Below, piece by piece: positions 58,502 to 64,000 of a stretch of 64,000 nt of DNA. Numbering within the stretch: the stretch's first letter is position 1; the number at the start of each line of letters is the position of its first letter. The stretch comes from Fimenecus sp045545735 (GTDB taxonomy: Bacteria > Bacillota > Clostridia > Oscillospirales > Acutalibacteraceae): contig JAZQBM010000012.1 in the NCBI GenBank assembly GCA_045545735.1, positions 62,001-126,000 of the forward strand, given 5' to 3'. Both the position numbers and the translations under genes were made by a program. The notes beneath the pieces were generated by a model, which did not search any database, was not told where the DNA came from, and saw only the letters and a list, made by a program, of their open reading frames with translations.

Positions 58502-60145
58502 ATGAAGGCTTTAATTTGTTGCTTAAACTCAAAATATATTCACGCTTCGTTAGCACCTTGGTGTCTTTTTTCAGGTGTAAAAGCGTTTGCGAAAAAAGAT
58601 TATGATATTAAAGTGCTTGAAAGCACAATCAATGGTAATCTTCACGATTTTGCACAGAAAATAATCCTTGAAAAACCACAAGTGGTGTCCTTTTCTTGTT
58701 ATATTTGGAATGTTACTCAAACCCTTGAAATCTGTAAAGAAATTAAAGAAAATCTTGATTGTAAAGTCATTTTTGGTGGTCCTGAGGTTGCATACAGACC
58801 ACAAGATGTTTTAGAAAAATATGATTATATAGATTTTGTTTTGTCAGGTGAGGGTGAGTGGAATTTCCCTATTTTACTTGATAATATTGATGATAATCTT
58901 AACATTGTTGACGGGCTTACATATCGTAAAAACAAAAAGATTATCACAAATCCTGAAAAGGAGTATACAGACACACCACCATCGCCATATAGTGAAGAAT
59001 TTTACAAAAACTTAAAGGGCAGAATTGCTTATATAGAAACAAGCAGGGGTTGCCCTTACCGTTGTGCTTTCTGCCTTTCGGGTAGATGCTCGAAACTACG
59101 ATTTTTTGATTTGGAACAAGTGAAACAAGACATAATAAACCTTGCAAATAGTGGTACTCAAACACTTAAATTCGTTGACCGTACCTTCAATGCAAACTCA
59201 AAACGTGCAAATGAGATTTTAACATTTATTAAAGAAAACTACGGCACAAAAATCCCCCAAAATATATGTTTTCACTTTGAAATAGCAGGGGATATACTTA
59301 CCGAAGAAACACTTGAAATACTTTCAGAAATGCCAAAAGGTGCAGTGCAACTTGAAATCGGTATGCAGTCTTTTAATGAAGACACTCTCAAAGCAATCAA
59401 CCGTAAAACCAATACTGAAAAACTTGTTCAAAATATTAAAAAATTACTCCAAATGGGTAATATGCACATTCATATTGACCTTATTGCAGGGCTTACAGGC
59501 GAAGACCTTGAAAGTTTTAAACGAAGTTTTAATATTGGTTATTCACTTAAAGCACATATGCTTCAAATGGGATTTTTAAAACTTCTTTATGGTGCAGATA
59601 TGCGTGAAAATCCCGACGATTTTCCTTGCGAGTATAACGCCGAGCCACCATATGAAGTAATTTCAACGCCGTGGATTTCAACAGAAGAAATGAAAATGCT
59701 GAAAAAATGCGAAGATGCAGTTGACCGACTTTATAACAGCGGACGTTTTCTATTTACCCTTGATTATCTTGTTGAAGAAATTGGCATTTCACCATTTGAT
59801 TTATTCAACGATTTCGGCAATGCGGTAGATGGCACAAATATGAAACTGTCAGATTACGCTGTAAAAGTATATGAACATTTCAAAAATCAATGTGATGAAC
59901 AAATTTTACGTGAGAAAATTCTTTGCGACTTGCTTTCTTGCTCATCTTCGGTACAGATTCCCGAAATTTTTAAAATACGCGACCCGTTGTATAAAAAAGT
60001 GAAAAAATATTTTATCGAAAACATAGATAAAAATATGAAAATTGCAATTCTTTACAGTACTAACAAAGTGTTTGCGGTAAATCAAAGTGCAGAAAAGGAT
60101 TTTCACGGTAGATACAAGGGTGAAATTTTCAGTATTCCTGATTAA
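58502..60145 (+). CDS. B12-binding-domain radical SAM protein (DUF4080 type)
   Basis: A 547-residue enzyme. The N-terminal B12-binding-like domain (about 1-130; ALICCLNSKYIHASLAPWCL, VVSFSCYIWN, VIFGGPEVAYRP) lacks the DxHxxG cobalamin-ligand histidine. The radical SAM core follows with CPYRCAFC (around 184-191) and the Elp3-like barrel, then a C-terminal region of about 180 residues typical of DUF4080. The substrate is unknown; relatives modify tRNA, lipids or small molecules. GGGAGGTG precedes the ATG. It is monocistronic and converges on the DUF6809-like gene. Confidence 0.88.
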   Translation: MKALICCLNSKYIHASLAPWCLFSGVKAFAKKDYDIKVLESTINGNLHDFAQKIILEKPQVVSFSCYIWNVTQTLEICKEIKENLDCKVIFGGPEVAYRPQDVLEKYDYIDFVLSGEGEWNFPILLDNIDDNLNIVDGLTYRKNKKIITNPEKEYTDTPPSPYSEEFYKNLKGRIAYIETSRGCPYRCAFCLSGRCSKLRFFDLEQVKQDIINLANSGTQTLKFVDRTFNANSKRANEILTFIKENYGTKIPQNICFHFEIAGDILTEETLEILSEMPKGAVQLEIGMQSFNEDTLKAINRKTNTEKLVQNIKKLLQMGNMHIHIDLIAGLTGEDLESFKRSFNIGYSLKAHMLQMGFLKLLYGADMRENPDDFPCEYNAEPPYEVISTPWISTEEMKMLKKCEDAVDRLYNSGRFLFTLDYLVEEIGISPFDLFNDFGNAVDGTNMKLSDYAVKVYEHFKNQCDEQILREKILCDLLSCSSSVQIPEIFKIRDPLYKKVKKYFIENIDKNMKIAILYSTNKVFAVNQSAEKDFHGRYKGEIFSIPD

Positions 60146-60151
60146 ATTTGT

Positions 60152-60415
60152 CTATTCATCACACAACGATTCAAATAAAAATCTTGTAGCAAATTTTACA
60201 CCTTTTACAAAGGCATCTTTTTCTAAAAGATTGTAGGTTGCAGTGAATGCTTTATCGTATTCTTCAAGCAACTTTAGTTGTTCTTGATTTAACCTTGAAC
60301 GCAACTGCTCGTCTTTTTTAGATAAATTTCTTATAATTGCCCTGTCTGACTCTGTTCTTACTGTACCCGTTTCAACAATATACGAATACCATAATTGTTC
60401 TAATTCTTTTTCCAT
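60152..60415 (-). CDS. small DUF6809-like helical protein
   Basis: An 87-residue, charged, all-helical protein: MEKELEQLWYSYIVETG, NLSKKDEQLRSRLNQEQLKLLEEYDKAFTATYNLLEKDAFVKGVKFATRF. I associate the pattern with DUF6809, small proteins of Firmicutes mobile and chromosomal loci. Function is unknown. AAGGAGAT precedes ATG at 60415. It is divergent from an XRE regulator gene, and its promoter is covered by three matching palindromes, so the regulator probably represses it. Confidence 0.75.
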   Translation of the reverse strand: MEKELEQLWYSYIVETGTVRTESDRAIIRNLSKKDEQLRSRLNQEQLKLLEEYDKAFTATYNLLEKDAFVKGVKFATRFLFESLCDE

Positions 60416-60431
60416 AACAATCTCCTTTTGT

Positions 60432-60502
60432 AAATCAAATATGGTTTGCAAACAATATTATAAATCATAAATGATTTAATGTCAACAAATCATTTGTGAT
60501 TT
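60432..60502. promoter_or_regulatory. three-site operator array between DUF6809-like and XRE genes
   Basis: Sites AAATCAAATATGGTTT (60432-60447), AAATCATAAATGATTT (60462-60477) and AAATCATTTGTGATTT (60487-60502) share the pattern AAATCA-N4-TGATTT, the first with one deviation. Site 2 fills the promoter spacer of the minus-strand gene. The neighbouring XRE protein is the likely binder. Confidence 0.7.
60457..60485 (-). promoter_or_regulatory. promoter of the DUF6809-like gene
   Basis: On the minus strand a perfect TTGACA (60480-60485), 17-base spacer and perfect TATAAT (60457-60462). Confidence 0.8.
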
Positions 60503-60544
60503 ATGTTAATGTTATTACTGTAATTTGATTTGGGAGTTGAAAAT

Positions 60545-60769
60545 GTGAATTATCAACAAAGAATAAAAGATTTAAGAATAGATAAAGACTTAAAACAAAG
60601 TGATGTAGCAAAACTATTAGGTACAACACAACAGTATTATGGACAATATGAAATAGGTAACAGACCATTAACTATTGAACATTTAATTAAACTCTGTAAA
60701 TACTACAACGTATCGGCAGACTATATATTAGGCTTTACTGATACATTAAGTGAATTACCAAAAAAATAA
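60545..60769 (+). CDS. small XRE-family repressor
   Basis: A 74-residue Cro/CI-type protein that is almost only a helix-turn-helix domain: RIKDLRIDKDLKQSDVAKLLGTTQQYYGQYEIGNRPLTIEHLIKLCKYYNVSADYILGFTD. A GTG start at 60545 is chosen because GGGAG lies 8 bases upstream. It is divergent from the DUF6809-like gene across three matching palindromes, as in simple repressor-target pairs. The M20 peptidase gene follows after 23 bases and may be partly co-transcribed. Confidence 0.88.
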   Translation: MNYQQRIKDLRIDKDLKQSDVAKLLGTTQQYYGQYEIGNRPLTIEHLIKLCKYYNVSADYILGFTDTLSELPKK

Positions 60770-60792
60770 TTATTGATTTAGGAGATGTAAAA

Positions 60793-62115
60793 ATGAGCGA
60801 TAATCGTGCTATGCAGTACGCTGAAAGACTTTCAAAAATGATTCAGATTGAAACAATTTCAGTGCGTGGACAAACAGACATTTCAAAATTCTTAAAACTC
60901 CACGAACTTATGAAAGAAGAATTCTCAGCACTTTTCAGCGTTGTAGAATGTGAAGTTATTAACGGCAGTCTTTTGCTTAAATGGAAAGGTACAGATTCTT
61001 CTCTTGAACCTGTGCTTTTAATGAATCACCACGACGTTGTTGAGGCAAGTGGTGAGTGGAAATACCCTGCATTTTCAGGTGCAATTGCTGAAGACAGAGT
61101 TTGGGGCAGGGGAACACTTGATACAAAGGGCGGACTTTGCACAATGCTCACAGCGGCCGACGAATTAGCACGTGAGGGCTTTACACCACGTCGTGATACA
61201 TATTTCGTGTCAACTTGTACCGAAGAAACAGGTGGTGAGGGAGGTAACGCTATTTCAAATCTTCTTAAAGAGCGTGGAATTCATTTCTATATGGTGCTTG
61301 ACGAGGGCGGTATGATTCTTTATGACCCAATCGGCGGTGCAGACGGTACATTTGCTATGATTGGCGTTGGCGAAAAAGGTTATGTGGACCTTAAATTCGT
61401 TGCAAAATCAAATGGCGGTCACGCTTCAGCCCCAGGCAAGAATACTCCTATTGCTCGTCTTGCACAGTTTATCTGTGAGGCTGAAAAAGCACAGATTTTC
61501 TCAGTAGAAATGTCAGATACAGTTAAAGAAATGCTTTCTCGCTTTGCACCTACAATGAAAGGTGTAATGAAAACTGCTTGCGGTAATGTAAAAGCATTTA
61601 AACCTGTACTCGAAAAGGTTATGCCAATGATTTCACCATCTGCAGCAGCACTTCTTCGTACTACTCTTGCATTTACACAAAGTAAGGGTTCAGATGGTTC
61701 AAATGTTATTCCGCAAGAGGCTTATGTGGTTGGTAATATGCGTTATTCTCATCATCAGGGCAGAGAGGCAAGTGTTAATGCTGTTACAGAACTTGCAAAG
61801 AAATATGATATTGAAACAATCGTTCTTGATGACGGTGGTGAGTCAAAAATTACTGATTTCAACGGCGAACAGTTTAAGTTCCTTGAAAAAGCAGTCAATA
61901 CCGTATTCCCACAGTATAAGCCTGTGCCATATATTATGAACGGTGCAAGTGACTCAAGATATTTTAACCGTGTTTGTGAAAACTGCTTGCGATTTGTACC
62001 TTTCAATATTGATAATCAGCAGTATGGCAGTGTCCACGGTATTGATGAAAACGTGTTCATTAAATGCTTGCCTGAAGCAGTTGATTTTTACAGATACGTA
62101 ATTAAAGAGGTATAA
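60793..62115 (+). CDS. M20-family peptidase
   Basis: A 440-residue soluble di-zinc peptidase. NHHDVVE holds His80 and Asp81, GRGTLDTKGG holds Asp110, and CTEETGGEG holds Glu144 and Glu145, the base and metal ligand. The lid domain is at about 205-320. It shares the HHDVVE-SGEW pattern with the anchored M20 peptidase at 54295-55731, so the two are paralogues. GGAGATG precedes the ATG. The YfcC-type transporter gene follows by 1 base, suggesting it cleaves an imported peptide or N-acyl amino acid. Confidence 0.93.
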   Translation: MSDNRAMQYAERLSKMIQIETISVRGQTDISKFLKLHELMKEEFSALFSVVECEVINGSLLLKWKGTDSSLEPVLLMNHHDVVEASGEWKYPAFSGAIAEDRVWGRGTLDTKGGLCTMLTAADELAREGFTPRRDTYFVSTCTEETGGEGGNAISNLLKERGIHFYMVLDEGGMILYDPIGGADGTFAMIGVGEKGYVDLKFVAKSNGGHASAPGKNTPIARLAQFICEAEKAQIFSVEMSDTVKEMLSRFAPTMKGVMKTACGNVKAFKPVLEKVMPMISPSAAALLRTTLAFTQSKGSDGSNVIPQEAYVVGNMRYSHHQGREASVNAVTELAKKYDIETIVLDDGGESKITDFNGEQFKFLEKAVNTVFPQYKPVPYIMNGASDSRYFNRVCENCLRFVPFNIDNQQYGSVHGIDENVFIKCLPEAVDFYRYVIKEV

Positions 62116-62116
62116 T

Positions 62117-63523
62117 ATGGAAGAAAAAACCGAAAATAAAGGACTTGGTATAAGTGCCAAATCCTTTATAGGTGCAATTGTCATTATTTTTGTATTAATG
62201 TGTTTGACTTATGCTATCACGTTTGTAATTCCCGGTGGTGAATATACAAGAGTAACTGATGCAAATGGTGTAGAAACAATAGTGACTGATAGTTTTCAGT
62301 ATGTTGAGGGCGGTTTGCCTTTCTGGAAATGGATTTTATCACCGTTTCTTGTGCTTGGGGCAGACGGCGGTGGTGCAATAATTGCTGTAATCGCATTTTT
62401 GCTTGTAATCGGTGGTGTGTTCACAGCCCTTGACAAAAGCGGACTTATGCACTATATGCTTAAAAAGATTGTCCACAAATTCGGCAATAAAAGATATACA
62501 CTTTTGTCGCTTATAGTTCTTTTCTTTATGGCAATGGGTAGTTTTATCGGCTCATTTGAAGAATGTGTTCCGTTAGTTCCTATTGTTGTAGGACTTTGTG
62601 TAGCACTTGGATGGGATGAACTTACGGGACTTGGTATTTCAATACTTGCGGCAGGTTGTGGATTTGCTGCAGGCGTGTGTAATCCGTTTACAGTTGGCGT
62701 TGCACAAGAGTTAGCAGGGCTTCCAATGTTTTCGGGCATATGGTTACGACTTGTTTCTTTTGTGATTATTTACGCAGTTTTGCTGTTTTTTGTAAAACGT
62801 TATGCAAAGAAAATTGAAAAGCCAATCAGTAATATAAATGCACAGTCAGATTTCGTTGAAGACCCTAAAATGAATAAAGCACTCTTGCTTTTTGTGGGAA
62901 TTTTAGGTGCAGGAATTTTAGTTGTTTTAAGTTCTGTATTTTTAACATTTTTGCAGGACTACACAATGATTATTGTAGCACTTATGTTCCTTGTTGCAGG
63001 TATTTCATCAATAGTTGCAACAGGAATGAAAGCCCGTGACCTTGGGAAAAATTTCGTTGCGGGTATTGTTACAATTATTCCTGCCGTGTTTATGATTTTA
63101 ATGGCAAGTTCAATTAAATATACTTTAACTGAAGGTAAAATACTTGATACAATTCTTGCATTTGCAGTGGGAATTGCAAATGAATTGCCACAAGAAGCAG
63201 TAATTTTGTTTGTGTATTTAATTGTGCTTATAATGAATTTCTTTATAAGTTCAGGTTCCGCAAAAGCATTTTTGCTTATGCCACTTATTGTGCCTATTTG
63301 TCAAGTGTTTGAAATCTCATCACAGTTGTCAGTTATGGCATTCGCATTTGGCGACGGATTTTCAAATGTGCTTTACCCTACAAATCCCGTGTTGCTTATA
63401 AGCCTTGGACTTGCGGGCGTAAGTTACACAAAATGGTTTAAATGGTCGTGTAAAATTCAACTTGCCATTCTTACAGTCACTTCTTGCTTACTTCTTTTCG
63501 GATTAAGCATTGGTTATAATTAA
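62117..63523 (+). CDS. YfcC-family transporter (C4-dicarboxylate or amino acid type)
   Basis: A 468-residue membrane protein with about 12-13 spans. An early span is followed by the extracellular FVIPGGEYTR motif and later GSFEECVPLVPIVVGLCVALGW and AAGVCNPFTVGVAQELAG, signatures of the YfcC/DcuC-like family, whose members include arginine-ornithine antiporters and uncharacterised peptide or amino acid carriers. It starts 1 base after the M20 peptidase, so the two are translationally coupled and probably share a substrate. A terminator follows. Confidence 0.88.
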   Translation: MEEKTENKGLGISAKSFIGAIVIIFVLMCLTYAITFVIPGGEYTRVTDANGVETIVTDSFQYVEGGLPFWKWILSPFLVLGADGGGAIIAVIAFLLVIGGVFTALDKSGLMHYMLKKIVHKFGNKRYTLLSLIVLFFMAMGSFIGSFEECVPLVPIVVGLCVALGWDELTGLGISILAAGCGFAAGVCNPFTVGVAQELAGLPMFSGIWLRLVSFVIIYAVLLFFVKRYAKKIEKPISNINAQSDFVEDPKMNKALLLFVGILGAGILVVLSSVFLTFLQDYTMIIVALMFLVAGISSIVATGMKARDLGKNFVAGIVTIIPAVFMILMASSIKYTLTEGKILDTILAFAVGIANELPQEAVILFVYLIVLIMNFFISSGSAKAFLLMPLIVPICQVFEISSQLSVMAFAFGDGFSNVLYPTNPVLLISLGLAGVSYTKWFKWSCKIQLAILTVTSCLLLFGLSIGYN

Positions 63524-63558
63524 ATTAAACGGCAGTTCATTGAACTGCCGTTTTGCTT
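63524..63558. terminator. bidirectional terminator (AACGGC family)
   Basis: AACGGCAGTT/AACTGCCGTT (63528-63537, 63543-63552) followed by TTTT, between convergent genes. Confidence 0.85.
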
Positions 63559-63563
63559 TGTGT

Positions 63564-64000
63564 TTATGCATTTTTATCAAGTATTGGTGTGTCAACAAAT
63601 TCTACAATTGGTTCGCCTTTTATTCCGTCACTTTCAAATACTACAATTTCGTTTTCGCCAACATTTAAAAGTGAAGCGGGGAGATAAAGTGTCACTTGAG
63701 GACCTACTTCCCAATATCTGCCAAGGTTAAATCCGTTAATTGTCACAAAACCTTTTGTAAAATTTGGGAGTTTTACAAACGTGTCTTTTGCCTCGTCAAC
63801 AGTAAATTTACCTTTATAGAATGCACTCTTTTCTTCAGGTGCTTTTTCAGAATAAACAACCTTGTCAAGATTGTCCATTTCAAGACAATAAACATCCCAG
63901 TCAAAGTGAATAATACTGCCAAGCAAACATCTGCCTGCAAGACCTTTTTTACGCATCATTTTAGGGCCAAAGTTTGCTCTGCCCATATTCTCACAAAGAA
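63564..64000 (-). CDS. beta-galactosidase (GH35), C-terminal part
   Basis: The last 145 codons of a gene whose start lies beyond the right edge. The leading CENMGRANFGPKM and the following GLAGRCLLGS, FDWDVYCLEMDNLDKV, then KGFVTINGFNLGRYWEVGPQVTLYLPASLLNVGENEIVVFE fit the C-terminal jelly-roll domains of GH35 beta-galactosidases, in which GFNLGRYW and GPQxTLYxP are hallmarks. The catalytic barrel is not in view. It could supply galactose for GalT. Confidence 0.85.
   Translation of the reverse strand, partial: LCENMGRANFGPKMMRKKGLAGRCLLGSIIHFDWDVYCLEMDNLDKVVYSEKAPEEKSAFYKGKFTVDEAKDTFVKLPNFTKGFVTINGFNLGRYWEVGPQVTLYLPASLLNVGENEIVVFESDGIKGEPIVEFVDTPILDKNA

Overview
The window reads as a chromosomal segment of an AT-rich, low-GC, anaerobic, endospore-forming member of the Clostridia, most likely a gut-type Oscillospirales/Ruminococcaceae relative. 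Support comes from the sporulation genes (spoIIAA-spoIIAB-sigF, dipicolinate synthase dpaAB), a complete [FeFe]-hydrogenase maturation set (hydE, hydG, hydF and a TM1266-type regulator), rubredoxin, several oxygen-sensitive flavin/iron-sulfur and radical-SAM enzymes, strong AGGAGG-type ribosome sites and TTGACA/TATAAT promoters. Genus-level placement is inference. No phage, IS element or CRISPR array was found.

Layout. 1-6.4 kb: the start of a LytR-CpsA-Psr protein, a NUDIX protein with a degenerate pyrophosphatase-like front half, a small membrane protein, an alpha-1,6-glucosidase/MFS transporter pair, rubredoxin and a membrane-anchored EEP-fold enzyme. 6.4-11.3 kb: two complete potassium uptake systems, trkA-trkH and ktrB-ktrA, facing each other tail to tail. 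11.4-21.5 kb: alr, ung, murC, dpaAB, M18 aminopeptidase, coaE, sua5, a membrane/helical-repeat protein, prfA and a DUF951 gene, mostly housekeeping in tight minus-strand operons. 21.6-27.3 kb: an S1-domain protein, a membrane-anchored secreted lipase-like hydrolase, cysteine synthase and galT. 27.3-32.9 kb: an MFS transporter and the hydrogenase maturation operon, preceded by a leader with mutually exclusive terminator and antiterminator pairings. 33-42.5 kb: flavin reductase-like protein, two TetR regulators, GH43, a large BspA-like surface protein, sialidase and phosphohexomutase. 42.6-50.1 kb: tRNA-Pro, two hydrolases, an XRE regulator, a DtxR/MntR-type regulator in an operon with two FAD proteins, and a PASTA-domain pseudokinase. 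50.1-64 kb: an unusual modular palindromic element, a DUF5696-like lipoprotein, the spoIIA operon, two related M20 peptidases (one beside a YfcC-type transporter), an old-yellow-enzyme-type reductase, a B12/radical-SAM protein, a divergent XRE/DUF6809 pair with three operators and the 3' end of a GH35 beta-galactosidase.

How it works together. Glycan-related enzymes (GH13, GH43, GH33, GH35, GalT, phosphohexomutase) scattered with transporters point to a saccharolytic commensal; hydrogenase maturation, rubredoxin and flavoenzymes point to strictly anaerobic redox metabolism. The most unexplained signals are non-coding: (i) heptanucleotide short tandem repeats at seven intergenic sites, often abutting stop codons; (ii) the GTGATAT/ATATCAC fishbone element near 50.3-50.5 kb; (iii) the attenuator-like leader before the hydrogenase maturation operon; and (iv) several multi-site operator arrays. 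All calls come from reading the sequence; no database search was run.
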